A stretch of DNA of 64,000 nt from positions 372,001-436,000 of the forward strand of contig NZ_LR732504.1 in the NCBI RefSeq assembly GCF_902506425.1. Reading direction: 5' to 3'. The DNA comes from Novosphingobium sp. 9U. Lineage in GTDB: Bacteria > Pseudomonadota > Alphaproteobacteria > Sphingomonadales > Sphingomonadaceae. Positions 18,517 through 27,817 of the stretch are shown piece by piece. Position 1 is the first letter of the stretch; each line of letters begins with the position of its first letter. The notes below the pieces were generated by a model that was given only the letters and a program-made list of their open reading frames with translations, did no database searches and was not told where the DNA came from. A program made the translations under genes and the position numbers.

Positions 18517-19406
18517 GTGGTCTCCTGCATCACGGTCACATCCATGCGGAAGCTACGCGTCTCACCCGGCGCGAGCGAGACGACGCCCGGCTTGTCGCGG
18601 AAGTCGCCTTGGTAGCCCACCGGATCGGCGATGCCCTGCCACGGTTCGATGCACAGGTAGTTCGCCCCTGGCTTCTGCCAGATGCCCAGCATGGGCGTGT
18701 CCGGGAACGCGATCTCCAGCGAGGCTGCGGCCGGGGCACCGAACCGCACCGACCGGCTGGTCAGGTGGTCCCAGATCAGCGCGTCTGCTTCGAAGAGTGC
18801 CGCGTCGGGTGCCAGCGTGTCGCCTTCGACCGGCGTCGCGGATGTCTGTTCCAGCACCAGACCGCTGTCAGGATCGATGCGGCGGATCGGCTGCGGCTCG
18901 GGATCGGCGAAGACCACGCGATGGTCCTGCTTCGCGGCACCACCCGGCAACGGCCAGGCAAAAGCCGGATGGTAGCCGAAGCTGAACGGCAGGGGCTCGT
19001 CACCGGTGTTCTTTACGCGGCTCTCCACCTTCAGCGTCGTGCCCGCGAGCCGGAACAGCAAGTCGAGAGCAAAGGCAAAGGGGTAGGACGTGCGGGTCTG
19101 CGCATCATCGGTGAGCCGGAGGTGGACACTGTCCGGCTCCGCGGCGAGCACCGCAAAGCGCGAGTGCCGCGCGAAGCCGTGCTTGGGCAGCTCGTACGTC
19201 CGCTCATCCAGCCGATAGCGCCCGTCGCGCACCATGCCGACGATCGGGAACAGGATCGGCGCATGCCCCGTCCAGAACGCCGGGTCGGCATCGGTCATGT
19301 ACTCGCGCCCGCGAGCATCGGTGAGCGACCACAGCTCCGCACCCAGGGGATTGATGCCCGCGGTCAGCTCGGCCGAAGCGATCGAGACGAGTTCGGTCAC
19401 ACCCAT
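18513..19406 (-). CDS. Aldose 1-epimerase family protein
   Basis: A 297-residue galactose-mutarotase-fold protein that equilibrates sugar anomers or acts as a hexose-6-phosphate mutarotase. Markers are PILFPIVGMVRDGRY, the His-bearing YELPKHGFARHSRF, the FSFGYHPAFAWPL motif and LCIEPWQGIADP. The start ATG at 19406 overlaps the pheT stop by one base (TGATG). It sits in the rpmI-rplT-pheST-epimerase-SDR operon. Confidence 0.9.
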   Translation of the reverse strand: MGVTELVSIASAELTAGINPLGAELWSLTDARGREYMTDADPAFWTGHAPILFPIVGMVRDGRYRLDERTYELPKHGFARHSRFAVLAAEPDSVHLRLTDDAQTRTSYPFAFALDLLFRLAGTTLKVESRVKNTGDEPLPFSFGYHPAFAWPLPGGAAKQDHRVVFADPEPQPIRRIDPDSGLVLEQTSATPVEGDTLAPDAALFEADALIWDHLTSRSVRFGAPAAASLEIAFPDTPMLGIWQKPGANYLCIEPWQGIADPVGYQGDFRDKPGVVSLAPGETRSFRMDVTVMQETT

Positions 19407-21814
19407 CACCCCCGCAGCGTGGCGCCGAGCTTGGCGGCGGCGGCGGTGACCTTGTCGGCGATCGCCTTCAAGTCCGCCTCGGCATAGCTCTTCTCGCCCG
19501 GCTGCAGCGTCACCTCGATGCCGAGCGACTTGTGACCCTCGGGCACGCCGGCACCGCGGAAGTCGTCGAAGAGGCGGGCGGCAACGATGTTCGCCTTGTC
19601 CGCGCCCTGCACCGCGCGCACGAGGTCGGCAGCAGCCAGCGCGGCGGGCACCAGGAACGCGAAGTCGCGGGTCACGGCCTGCAGCGCCGGCGGCACATAG
19701 GCCTGGCGGGCGAACCCGCTCGCAGACTTGCGCGCGGGGATTGCATCCAGGAACAGCTCGGCGATTGCGACCGGACCTTCCAGGTCGAACTGGCGGGCCA
19801 TCGCTGGGTGCAGCATGCCGAAGCGTGCCAGCACCGTCTTGGGCCCGAGCCGCAAGGTGCCCGACTGGCCGGGATGGAACTGCGGCCCCGCCTCTCCCAT
19901 GATCTGCAGCTTGTCGACCGGCGCGCCCGCCTCCGCCAGCAGCGCCAGTGCCTCGGCTTTGGCATCGTACGCGTCGAAGCTCGCCGCTTTGCCTGACGCC
20001 CAACCGCGCGCGACTTTCTCGCCGGCAAGGACCAGGCCCAGCGCCAGGCGCTCCTCGCTGGCGCCGCCGGCCCCACGCAAGTAGCGGCGACCCAACTCGA
20101 ACAGGCGCAGGCTCTTGGCCCCCCGATCGAGGTTGCGCTTGGCGGCCGAGAGCAGACCCGGCAGCAAGGACGGGCGCATCGCCTTCATGTCCTCGCTGAT
20201 CGGATTGGCCAGCGTCCACACCTGACCATCGGCGAAGTGCTCGGCCTCGGCCACCGGCAGGAACGACCAGGTCACCGCCTCGTGTAGCCCGCGAGCCGCG
20301 GCGGCGCGGCGCACCCGGCGCTCCAGCTTCTGCGCGGGCGTCGCGGTCGGGCGTGCGACGCCCTCGGCGCGCGGCAGAGGAACACTTTTCACCTCGTCGA
20401 TGCCGTGGATGCGCACCACTTCCTCGACCAGGTCCGGCGCGCCATCGATGTCGGGACGCCAGCCCGGCACGGTGACGATCCAGCCCGCGTCGAAGCCTGC
20501 CTCTTGCGCGACCACGCCGAAGCCGAGGCTCTCCAGGATCGCCTGCTGGCGCTGGGGCGAAACGGCGATGCCGCCGAGCCGCTCGGTCAGCGTGGGATCG
20601 AAGTGGATCGTCTTGGGCGTCGTCGGCGCCGCGCCGGCCCGTACGACTTCGGAGGGCTCGCCGCCGCACAGTTCCAGGATCAGGCCCGACAGGATGGCGA
20701 GCCCCGCATCGAGGAAGCCGGGATCAATCCCACGCTCGAACCGACTGCGCGCATCGGATGTCAGGTTCAGCTTGCGGCCCGTGCGGGCAATCTGCTCCGG
20801 ATCGAAGTAGGCGATCTCCAGCAGGACGTCGGTGGTCGTCTCCTCGCAGCCCGAGTGCTCGCCGCCCATGATGCCGGCAATGTCGTGCACGCCTACCTCA
20901 TCGGCGATTACCGTCATGTCGGGGTCGAGGGCATAGGTCTTACCGTTGAGCGCGGTGACCTGCTCGCCCTCTTGGGCACGGCGGGCCACGACCGCACCGG
21001 TCAGCTTGGCCAGATCATAGGCATGCGCCGGACGGCCATAGGCGAGCATGACGTAGTTGGTCGCGTCCACCAGCGCCGAGATCGGGCGCTGCCCGGCGGA
21101 CGTGAGGAAGTCCTGCAGCCACTGCGGCGAGGCTCCGTTGCGCACGCCCTTGATCACGCGACCGTAGAAGGCGGGGCAGCCCTCCGGATCGTCGGTGCGG
21201 ATCGCGACCGGGCACGGGAAGGTGCCGGCGACCTGAGCTTCGGGTACCGGCTTCAGCGTGCCGAGGCCCTTGGCCGCAAGATCGCGGGCGATGCCGTAGA
21301 CGCCCATGCAGTCGGGCCGGTTGGGGGTGATCGACACGTCGATGACCGGATCGACACCGCGGTAATCGGCGAAGGCCTGACCGATGGGCGCGTCCTCGGG
21401 CAGTTCGATGATGCCGTCGTGATCCTCGCCCAGCTCCAGCTCGCGCGTCGAGCACATCATGCCGTTCGATTCGACGCCGCGGATCGCGGACTTCTTCAGC
21501 TGCAAGCCGTTGGCCGGCACCACCGCGCCGGGCAGGCCGAGCACGCCGACGAGGCCGGCGCGCGCGTTCGGTGCGCCGCAGACGATCTGCAGCGAGTCAC
21601 CGGCACCGGCATCGACGGTCAGGACCTGCAGCTTGTCGGCATCGGGGTGGCGCGCGGCGGTGAGGACCCGCGCGACCTTGAAACCGGCCAGCTTGGCGCT
21701 GGGATCCTCCACCCCTTCGACTTCGATGCCGATGGCGTTCAACGCATCGTAGATCGCCTCGACCGAGGCATCGGTGTCCAGATAACGGCGTAGCCAGGAA
21801 AGCGAAAACTTCAT
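19406..21814 (-). CDS. pheT: Phenylalanyl-tRNA synthetase beta subunit
   Basis: An 802-residue beta chain of the alpha2-beta2 synthetase. Domains in order are the EMAP-II-like tRNA-binding region (LTAARHPDADKLQVLTVDAG, about residues 45-65), the B3/B4 editing domain, B5, the catalytic-like core, and a C-terminal anticodon-binding FDX-ACB domain (TRDFAFLVP, LQPGEKSYAEADL). The start MKFSLSWLRRYLDT at 21814 is the normal family start. It lies ten bases after pheS. Confidence 0.97.
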   Translation of the reverse strand: MKFSLSWLRRYLDTDASVEAIYDALNAIGIEVEGVEDPSAKLAGFKVARVLTAARHPDADKLQVLTVDAGAGDSLQIVCGAPNARAGLVGVLGLPGAVVPANGLQLKKSAIRGVESNGMMCSTRELELGEDHDGIIELPEDAPIGQAFADYRGVDPVIDVSITPNRPDCMGVYGIARDLAAKGLGTLKPVPEAQVAGTFPCPVAIRTDDPEGCPAFYGRVIKGVRNGASPQWLQDFLTSAGQRPISALVDATNYVMLAYGRPAHAYDLAKLTGAVVARRAQEGEQVTALNGKTYALDPDMTVIADEVGVHDIAGIMGGEHSGCEETTTDVLLEIAYFDPEQIARTGRKLNLTSDARSRFERGIDPGFLDAGLAILSGLILELCGGEPSEVVRAGAAPTTPKTIHFDPTLTERLGGIAVSPQRQQAILESLGFGVVAQEAGFDAGWIVTVPGWRPDIDGAPDLVEEVVRIHGIDEVKSVPLPRAEGVARPTATPAQKLERRVRRAAAARGLHEAVTWSFLPVAEAEHFADGQVWTLANPISEDMKAMRPSLLPGLLSAAKRNLDRGAKSLRLFELGRRYLRGAGGASEERLALGLVLAGEKVARGWASGKAASFDAYDAKAEALALLAEAGAPVDKLQIMGEAGPQFHPGQSGTLRLGPKTVLARFGMLHPAMARQFDLEGPVAIAELFLDAIPARKSASGFARQAYVPPALQAVTRDFAFLVPAALAAADLVRAVQGADKANIVAARLFDDFRGAGVPEGHKSLGIEVTLQPGEKSYAEADLKAIADKVTAAAAKLGATLRG

Positions 21815-21824
21815 CGGGATACCT

Positions 21825-22898
21825 TTAGGCGGCAGTGCCGACGCCGGCCGACAGGGTCGGCACGTCGAGCGCGGAGAAGCCGTAGTGCGAAAGCCAGCGG
21901 ACATCGCCGTCGAAGAAGGCGCGCAAGTCGTCCATGCCGTACTTCAGCATGGCAAGCCGATCGACGCCGGTGCCGAAGGCGAAGCCCTGCCATTCGTCAG
22001 GGTCGAGCCCGGCGGCGGCGATCACCTTGCGGTTGACCATGCCGCTGCCCAGCACTTCCATCCAGCCTTCCGAGCCGCCGACCACGCGCTTGCCATTGAC
22101 CATGGTATAGCCAACGTCGACTTCGACAGAGGGCTCGGTGAACGGGAAATAGCTCGGGCGCAGGCGCAGCACGACGTCGTCGCGCTCGAAGTAGGCCTTG
22201 AGGAAGGTCTCCAGCGTCCACTTGAGGTGGCCGAGGTGGATGCCCTTGTCGATCACCAGGCCTTCGATCTGGTGGAACATCGGCGTGTGCGTCGCGTCGC
22301 TGTCCGAGCGATAGACCCGGCCCGGAGCGATCACGCGGATCGGCGCACCCTGTTCGATCATGGCGCGGATCTGCACCGGCGAGGTGTGCGTGCGCAGCAG
22401 CATTTCGCGGCCCTGCTCGTCGCGATCGGGGAAGTAGAAGGTATCGTGCATCGCGCGTGCCGGATGGCTCTCGGGCATGTTGAGCGCGGTGAAGTTGTGC
22501 CAGTCGTCCTCGATCTCGGGTCCGGTCGCGACGGCGAAGCCCAGGTCGGCGAAGATCTCGGCCAGCTCGTCCATTACCTGCGATATCGGGTGGACGCTGC
22601 CGCGCGGGGTCTCGAGCGCAGGGAGCGTCAGGTCGATCGTCTCGGAGGCGAGCTGCGCTTGCAGCGCGGCATGCTCCAGCGCGGCCTTGCGCTCCGCCAG
22701 CGCCTCGGTGACGCTTTCGCGCAGGGCGTGGATCTTGGGCCCCTCGACCTTGCGCTCGTCCGGACTCATGGCGCCAAGAGTTTTGAGCAGGGCGGAGATG
22801 TCGCCCTGCTTGCCGAGGTGCTTGACGCGCAGCGCCTCGACTTCGTCGAGCGAGCCGGCGTAGCCTATCGAAGCCAGGATCGTATCTACATCAACCAC
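21825..22898 (-). CDS. pheS: Phenylalanyl-tRNA synthetase alpha subunit
   Basis: A 357-residue catalytic subunit. An N-terminal coiled coil is followed by class II motif 1 ([19 protein letters not shown]), motif 2 ([20 protein letters not shown]) and motif 3 ([19 protein letters not shown]). [15 protein letters not shown] forms the phenylalanine pocket. It is preceded by rplT and a strong hairpin that may act as an attenuator. Confidence 0.97.
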   Translation of the reverse strand: MVDVDTILASIGYAGSLDEVEALRVKHLGKQGDISALLKTLGAMSPDERKVEGPKIHALRESVTEALAERKAALEHAALQAQLASETIDLTLPALETPRGSVHPISQVMDELAEIFADLGFAVATGPEIEDDWHNFTALNMPESHPARAMHDTFYFPDRDEQGREMLLRTHTSPVQIRAMIEQGAPIRVIAPGRVYRSDSDATHTPMFHQIEGLVIDKGIHLGHLKWTLETFLKAYFERDDVVLRLRPSYFPFTEPSVEVDVGYTMVNGKRVVGGSEGWMEVLGSGMVNRKVIAAAGLDPDEWQGFAFGTGVDRLAMLKYGMDDLRAFFDGDVRWLSHYGFSALDVPTLSAGVGTAA

Positions 22899-23001
22899 AA
22901 GACACTCACTCTTCGTCAGCCGGCTACGTCAGGCGGTGCACGCCGTAGGACTTCGTGGACCTGTCTAGCAACCCCTCGCGATGCGGCGGGAGAGAGACAA
23001 G

Positions 23002-23040
23002 AAAAAGGCGCGGGAAGCTTTCGCCGCCCGCGCCCTTGTC
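23002..23040 (-). terminator. Terminator or attenuator between rplT and pheS
   Basis: On the minus strand GGCGCGGG pairs with CCCGCGCC and is followed by TTTTTC; an outer GACAAG/CTTGTC pair extends the stem. It starts 22 bases after the rplT stop and 100 bases before pheS. It either ends the ribosomal-protein transcript or attenuates pheST; I saw no clear Phe-rich leader peptide. Confidence 0.8.
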
Positions 23041-23061
23041 TGTTTTGCTGAGCCAGCGCGC

Positions 23062-23421
23062 TTACGCGGGGAGCGCGGCCTTGGCCTGTGCGATCACCGT
23101 GCTGAACACGCCGCCTTCGTTCATGGCGAGGTCGGCCATGGTCTTGCGGTCGAGCTCGATCCCGGCGAGCTTCACGCCGTGGATGAACTGCGAGTAGGTC
23201 AGGCCTTCGTTGCGCACGGCAGCGTTGATGCGCTGGATCCACAGGGCGCGGAAAGTCCGCTTCTTAACCTTACGATCGCGGTACGCGTACTGGCCGGCCT
23301 TTTCGACGGCCTGGCGCGCGACGCGGATGGTGTTCTTGCGACGACCCCGATAGCCCTTGGCTTGATCGAGGATCCGCTTGTGCTTGGCGCGGGTGGTAAC
23401 ACCCCGTTTGATACGGCTCAT
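23062..23421 (-). CDS. rplT: 50S ribosomal protein L20
   Basis: A 119-residue early-assembly 23S rRNA-binding protein. It starts [18 protein letters not shown] and has the hallmark [13 protein letters not shown] and [11 protein letters not shown] segments. It follows rpmI by 17 bases. Confidence 0.97.
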   Translation of the reverse strand: MSRIKRGVTTRAKHKRILDQAKGYRGRRKNTIRVARQAVEKAGQYAYRDRKVKKRTFRALWIQRINAAVRNEGLTYSQFIHGVKLAGIELDRKTMADLAMNEGGVFSTVIAQAKAALPA

Positions 23422-23438
23422 TGTCTATGCGCTCCTAA

Positions 23439-23642
23439 TCAGCCCAGCCCGTAGGGCGCCCACTTCTTGATCGTCTTCGCATCGGCGTCGGAGATGACGT
23501 CGGTGCCGCGATTCTGGCGGATGTACTTGGCGTTGTGGCTGATCAGGCGGTGGCGCTTGCCGACGACGCCGTGCTTCACCTTGCCGGTGGCGGTGAGCCG
23601 GAAGCGCTTCTTCACGCCGCTCTTGGTCTTCAGTTTGGGCAT
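23439..23642 (-). CDS. rpmI: 50S ribosomal protein L35
   Basis: A 67-residue basic protein starting [17 protein letters not shown] and containing [19 protein letters not shown]. The ATG at 23642 is chosen over an upstream in-frame ATG (23666) because all family members begin MPK(L/M)K. First gene of the rpmI-rplT-pheST operon. The 188 bases upstream (to the ctrA terminator) hold its promoter; I saw no clear L20 operator. Confidence 0.96.
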   Translation of the reverse strand: MPKLKTKSGVKKRFRLTATGKVKHGVVGKRHRLISHNAKYIRQNRGTDVISDADAKTIKKWAPYGLG

Positions 23643-23830
23643 TTTCGTCTCCTTCGTCGGGGACACGTACGGCCGGCCCTGGCAGCCCTTTTCGCCAGGC
23701 CGGCGCGCGAATCTCTATTGGCGAGATGCGATCGTGCCGATTGAAGGGCGCGCGCTTAGCGATGTGTGGGGTGGAAAGCAAGGAAGAAGAGGGCTGCGTA
23801 GGTCGCGCGAGCGGCCGGCGCTTGCGCCAG

Positions 23831-23871
23831 AAAACGAAAGCGGCCCGTCCCCCCAGTCAGGACGAGCCGCT
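23831..23871 (-). terminator. Terminator of ctrA
   Basis: On the minus strand AGCGGCTCGTCC pairs with GGACGGGCCGCT (one mismatch or G-U pair) and runs into TTCGTTTTC, 35 bases after the ctrA stop. Confidence 0.85.
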
Positions 23872-23905
23872 CGCATTACCCCCCACGGGTACTCGGACGA
23901 AAGGA

Positions 23906-24601
23906 TCAGGCGGCTTCGGCCTCGACGTCGGGATCGCGCAGCACGTAGCCCCGGCCCCAGACGGTCTCGATGTAGTTGGCGCCGCCGCAGGCATGCGCCA
24001 GCTTCTTGCGCAGCTTGCAGATGAACACGTCGATGATCTTCAGCTCAGGCTCGTCCATGCCGCCATAAAGGTGGTTCAGGAACATTTCCTTGGTGAGCGT
24101 CGTGCCCTTGCGCAAGCTGAGCAGCTCGAGCATGGCATATTCCTTGCCCGTCAGGTGGACGCGGGCGCTGTCGACTTCCACGGTCTTGGCGTCGAGGTTC
24201 ACCACCAGCTTGCCGGTCTTGATCACCGACTGCGAGTGACCCTTCGAACGGCGCACCACGGCGTGGATGCGGGCGATCAGCTCTTCGCGGTGGAACGGCT
24301 TGGTGACGTAGTCGTCCGCGCCGAAGCCGAAGGAGCGCACTTTGCTGTCCATCTCGGAGATGCCGGAAAGGATCAGCACCGGCGTCTGCACCTTGGCCAC
24401 GCGCAGCTTCTTCAGCACGTCGTAACCATGCATGTCAGGCAGGTTCAGATCCAGCAGGATGATGTCGTAGTCATAGAGCTTACCGAGATCGAGGCCCTCT
24501 TCGCCAAGGTCGGTGGAGTAGACGTTGAACCCCTCCGCTGTCAGCATGAGCTCGATGGCTCGGGCGGTTGTCGGCTCGTCCTCGATCAACAGCACACGCA
24601 T
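23906..24601 (-). CDS. ctrA: Cell-cycle response regulator CtrA
   Basis: A 231-residue OmpR-type regulator. The receiver has the acidic pocket (IEDE), phospho-acceptor Asp51 ([13 protein letters not shown]) and KPF Lys. The DNA-binding domain holds [32 protein letters not shown], the nearly invariant CtrA recognition region, and [13 protein letters not shown]. In sphingomonads CtrA controls motility, cell-cycle and GTA genes. The start [10 protein letters not shown] is standard. Confidence 0.97.
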   Translation of the reverse strand: MRVLLIEDEPTTARAIELMLTAEGFNVYSTDLGEEGLDLGKLYDYDIILLDLNLPDMHGYDVLKKLRVAKVQTPVLILSGISEMDSKVRSFGFGADDYVTKPFHREELIARIHAVVRRSKGHSQSVIKTGKLVVNLDAKTVEVDSARVHLTGKEYAMLELLSLRKGTTLTKEMFLNHLYGGMDEPELKIIDVFICKLRKKLAHACGGANYIETVWGRGYVLRDPDVEAEAA

Positions 24602-24666
24602 TCGAATTTCCTTTGGTTGCCCCGAAGTGTGCGACCTTTCGCGCTCCGAAAGAGTGCTGCCGCGAA

Positions 24667-24710
24667 TTAACCATGAGACGTATGAAGATTAAAGGTTAAT
24701 TCGTTGTAAA
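24667..24710. promoter_or_regulatory. Candidate CtrA-binding sites upstream of ctrA
   Basis: The ctrA upstream region holds TTAACCAT (24667-24674), a known alternative CtrA motif, then TTAA at 24689 and 24696, the latter seven bases from TAAA (24707), a near match to TTAA-N7-TTAA. This fits autoregulation as known in Caulobacter. The cluster lies 66-109 bases upstream of the start codon. Confidence 0.5.
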
Positions 24711-24913
24711 CGCCAGGACCGGGATACGACACATGCGAGTGGTGGCTTTTCAGTCACTTGATGGGCTTGATGCGCGGCTGATTGAGTGAGGGCAAGCGTT
24801 GCGCGCGTAAAGGGTTGAGTGAACCGTGACGGGCAGCCGGCGGGCTTCGACAAGCTCAGCTCTGGCAATGTGGTGCCTGGCGCGAAGCGTAGCAGCCGAC
24901 CTCGCAGCCTGAC
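24711..24913. other. Intergenic region with a common repeat fragment
   Basis: No ORF with family support. The stretch GGGCTTCGACAAGCTCAGC at about 24842-24860 resembles the core of a widespread dispersed extragenic repeat (TTCGACAAGCTCAG type). Nothing else is recognised. Confidence 0.4.
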
Positions 24914-26284
24914 TCAAGCCGGCACTGCGGCAGCCTCAACCCGCATCGCCCGCCGCTGCGCCACTCGCCCGGCGAGCTTGGGCTCCACGCGGCGCAAGTA
25001 GGTCCACAGGCCGCATTGGACCCCGATCAGCATCAGGATGAACGGCTGAAAGGCAATTCCCACGAACAGCGAACCGAACATGTAGATCACTTGCGCCAGC
25101 TGCAGCGAGACCGCGAGCGGTGCTTGCCATTGCTCGTCCGGGCCGGTGCGCTTGCGCCAGCGGCGGCGGATCATCTCCATCTGCACCAGGCCGGACACCT
25201 GCAGCGTCAACCATAGCAGGAAGCCCGGCACGCCCTGCTCACCCAGCATCTCGAAATAGCTGGAGTGGAAGGCGCGGCTGCTGTCTTCCTGCGTCTGGGT
25301 GGTCAGGATGGTGGTGTTACCGCTCGTCTGCGCCACTACGGTTTCGAAGCGCAACGTGTTGCCGAGGTAAACCTCGAAGCCGCCACCGAACGGATGGCTG
25401 CCGACATAGCCGAGCGTCCATTTCCACACCGCCAGGCGCGTGCTGGCGGACTTGTCGGACTGGTTGTTCTCGATCGTGCCCATGCGCTCTGTATAGGACG
25501 CGGGCAGGAACGGCACCGCCAGCGCCACCGCGCCCGACATGAGCGCGACGATCAGGAATCGGTGCTTGGCCGTGCGCAAGTACAGCACGGCAAGGATGCC
25601 GAGGCAGATCAGGCCGGTGCGTGCCTGGGTGCCCACCGGGATCAGCGCGCAGGCGAAGATGAGGGCGACGGCGAAGGTCCAGACGCGCCAGTCTGATGGA
25701 AACACCGTGCCGTGTTTGGCCATCCACAGGATCAGCGGAATGATCGCGATCGCCACGCAGCTGATGATCGAGCCTTCGTAGAGCCCCGTGTTGTTGTCGA
25801 CGAAGAAGCGCAGCGCGCCGTAGCCGCCACCGCCACACAGCGTCTTGATCGCGCCGTCGATGATGATCGCGCTGGCCGCCAGAACCATGACCAGAATCAC
25901 CGCTTCGATCCGCAGCCGCGTCCGCAAGGTCAGCGGCAGGAACATGGCGAACACCAGCGCCTTCCACACCCACGACCACTTCTCCGCGGCCTCCTTGGGG
26001 AAGTCGGCCGTGATCGTCGAATACCCGCAGTAGAGCAGCAGAAGGAAGATCATTCCCTGTCGGATGGAGAAGCGCGAATCGGTCTTGTCGTCGAAGAACA
26101 GCCAACCGGCGAACGCGGCGGCGAAGAAGATCAGCGACGTCGGAATATGCGAGAGGATGCCCCAAGAGATGATCTGCGGCGCGACGATGTCGACGTAGAG
26201 ATAGGCCAGCACCCACAGGAACGGCCGCTTGCAGCCCAGTGCCAGGTAGAAGCAGAGGAACGCCGTGAGGCACAGGTCGATCAC
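24914..26284 (-). CDS. O-antigen-ligase-like protein (exosortase-A-associated type)
   Basis: A 456-residue polytopic membrane protein of the Wzy/O-antigen-ligase superfamily, resembling the putative O-glycosylation ligases of exosortase A systems (FFVDNNTGLYEGSIISCVA, then a periplasmic loop with GSHPFGGGFEVYLGN and RAFHSSYFEMLGEQGVPG). I chose a GTG at 26284 (reading IDLCLTAFLCFYLALGC) because it overlaps the stop of a small upstream ORF; the open frame extends far upstream but only as antisense to the divergent glycosyltransferase. It would transfer lipid-linked glycan to an acceptor on the periplasmic side. Confidence 0.8.
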   Translation of the reverse strand: MIDLCLTAFLCFYLALGCKRPFLWVLAYLYVDIVAPQIISWGILSHIPTSLIFFAAAFAGWLFFDDKTDSRFSIRQGMIFLLLLYCGYSTITADFPKEAAEKWSWVWKALVFAMFLPLTLRTRLRIEAVILVMVLAASAIIIDGAIKTLCGGGGYGALRFFVDNNTGLYEGSIISCVAIAIIPLILWMAKHGTVFPSDWRVWTFAVALIFACALIPVGTQARTGLICLGILAVLYLRTAKHRFLIVALMSGAVALAVPFLPASYTERMGTIENNQSDKSASTRLAVWKWTLGYVGSHPFGGGFEVYLGNTLRFETVVAQTSGNTTILTTQTQEDSSRAFHSSYFEMLGEQGVPGFLLWLTLQVSGLVQMEMIRRRWRKRTGPDEQWQAPLAVSLQLAQVIYMFGSLFVGIAFQPFILMLIGVQCGLWTYLRRVEPKLAGRVAQRRAMRVEAAAVPA

Positions 26285-26454
26285 GCCGGCGGCTCCGATT
26301 CGCTGCCGGGTTCGACCTGCGACAGGCCCTTGCGGCGCCAGCCGAACGGCCGTTTCGCGCCGCCCTCGTGGTCGAGGTCGTCGCGCAGGAACAGCCGGAT
26401 GCCGGCCAGCACCAGCAGCCCATGTGCAACGGACAAGGCGAACATGTCGACCAT
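26281..26454 (-). CDS. Small putative membrane protein coupled to the O-ligase
   Basis: A 57-residue ORF starting MVDMFALSVAHGLLVLAGIR, followed by LFLRDDLDHEGG and a basic tail, ending GSESEPPA. It has one hydrophobic helix (about residues 3-23). Its TGA overlaps the O-ligase GTG start by four bases (GTGA). The overlap and the divergent promoter-sized gap (64 bases) to the glycosyltransferase support it as a real leading gene. I do not recognise a family. Confidence 0.5.
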   Translation of the reverse strand: MVDMFALSVAHGLLVLAGIRLFLRDDLDHEGGAKRPFGWRRKGLSQVEPGSESEPPA

Positions 26455-26518
26455 GGCCGGCAGCGTTAGCTGGCTCGAGTTGACGGCGCGTTAAGCGTTC
26501 CTGCGCTAGACAATCGCC

Positions 26519-27763
26519 ATGATCAGGGTCCTCCACGTCCTCGACCACTCGCTGCCGATGCACAGCGGTTATACTTTCCGCACGCGTGCGATCCTGAAGG
26601 CGCAGCAGCGGCTCGGCATCGAAGTGCGCGGCATCACCGGCCTGCGTCATACGATGCCGAGCGCGGCGGCTGAAGAAGCTGACGGACTGCTGTTCCACCG
26701 CACGGCGGGTCAGGCGAGCGGCATGTCGGGCCTGCGTGAATGGCGCGAGGTCGGCCTCTTCGCCGATGCCATCGAGCGCGTGGTGGAGGACTGGCGCCCC
26801 GACGTGATCCACGCCCACTCCCCCGCGCTGTGCGGCCAGGCCGCCCTGCGTGTCGCCCGCCGCCAGGACATCCCGCTGGTCTACGAGATCCGCGCCTTCT
26901 GGGAGGATGCGGCGGTCGGCAATGGCGTCACCAAGGCTGGATCGCTGCGCTACCAGCTGACGCGGCGCCTGGAAAACTTCGTCGTCGGCCATGCCGATGC
27001 GATCGTCACCATCTGCGAGGGCCTGCGCGGCGACCTGATGGCGCGGGGCATCGCCCCTGAGCGAGTCACCGTGGTGCCTAACGGCGTCGACCTCTCGCTG
27101 TTCGGGGCACCGCCCGAGCCGGACATGGCGCTGGCTCGCGAACTCGACCTGCTCGACGCCCAAGGCAACCTTCGCCCGGTCGTCGGCTTCATTGGCAGCT
27201 TCTACGACTACGAAGGGCTCGACATCCTGATAGAGGCGATGAAGCTGCTGGTGCGCTATCATCCCGAGGCACGGCTGCTGCTCGTCGGCGGGGGACCTTG
27301 CGAGGAAGCGCTGCGCCGCCAGGCGTCCGAGTCGCGCGAGGCCGAGGCCATCCGCTTCGTCGGCCGCGTGCCGCACGATCAGGTCGAACGCTATTATGCG
27401 CTGACCGACATTCTCGCCTTCCCGCGCAAGCACAGCCGCCTGACCGACCTCGTCACACCCTTGAAGCCGCTGGAAACGATGGCGCAGGGCAAGATCGTCT
27501 GCGCCTCCGACGTGGGCGGCCACCGGGAGCTGATCCAGGACGGCGTGACCGGCCGCCTGTTCGCGCCCGACGATGCCCAGGCCTGCGCCGGTGCGCTCGC
27601 CTCGCTGCTGACTCATCGCGGACGCTGGCCGGTTATGCGCGACGCTGGACGCCGGCACGTCGAAGAGCGCCACGACTGGGCACGCAATGCTGCGCGTTAT
27701 CAACTTGTTTACCAAGCTCTCCTAGGCCTGACCGCTCAACCGAGGCTGGGGGCAGCCGCCTAG
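26519..27763 (+). CDS. Glycosyltransferase (GT4 type, exosortase-A-associated TIGR04063-like)
   Basis: A 414-residue GT-B enzyme. The N-terminus VLHVLDHSLPMHSGYTFRTR is characteristic of the PEP-CTERM/exosortase-A glycosyltransferase group. The C-terminal donor domain has VVPNGVD, FIGSFYDYEGLDILIEA, the acidic/retaining motif region DILAFPRKHSRLTDLVTPLKPLE, and HRELIQDGVTGRLF. It is divergent from the small ORF and O-ligase; the pair probably builds and ligates one surface glycan. No exosortase gene is in this window. Confidence 0.88.
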   Translation: MIRVLHVLDHSLPMHSGYTFRTRAILKAQQRLGIEVRGITGLRHTMPSAAAEEADGLLFHRTAGQASGMSGLREWREVGLFADAIERVVEDWRPDVIHAHSPALCGQAALRVARRQDIPLVYEIRAFWEDAAVGNGVTKAGSLRYQLTRRLENFVVGHADAIVTICEGLRGDLMARGIAPERVTVVPNGVDLSLFGAPPEPDMALARELDLLDAQGNLRPVVGFIGSFYDYEGLDILIEAMKLLVRYHPEARLLLVGGGPCEEALRRQASESREAEAIRFVGRVPHDQVERYYALTDILAFPRKHSRLTDLVTPLKPLETMAQGKIVCASDVGGHRELIQDGVTGRLFAPDDAQACAGALASLLTHRGRWPVMRDAGRRHVEERHDWARNAARYQLVYQALLGLTAQPRLGAAA

Positions 27764-27817
27764 ACCCGTTCGTGGCCAGGCTCTCCCTGCAGTCGCTGAT
27801 GCAATTGGGGTAAGACT

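Noticed and set aside
18513..20669. A 718-residue fusion of an aldose epimerase with an upstream protein
   Set aside because: The upstream half is an antisense-like frame over pheT; the epimerase has its own ATG overlapping the pheT stop.
22899..23061. Phe-rich leader peptide for pheST attenuation
   Set aside because: A strong terminator hairpin is present but no short ORF with runs of Phe codons could be found.
24914..27715. A 933-residue minus-strand ORF spanning O-ligase and the region opposite the glycosyltransferase
   Set aside because: Only the part up to 26284 matches a family; the rest is antisense to a well-supported glycosyltransferase.
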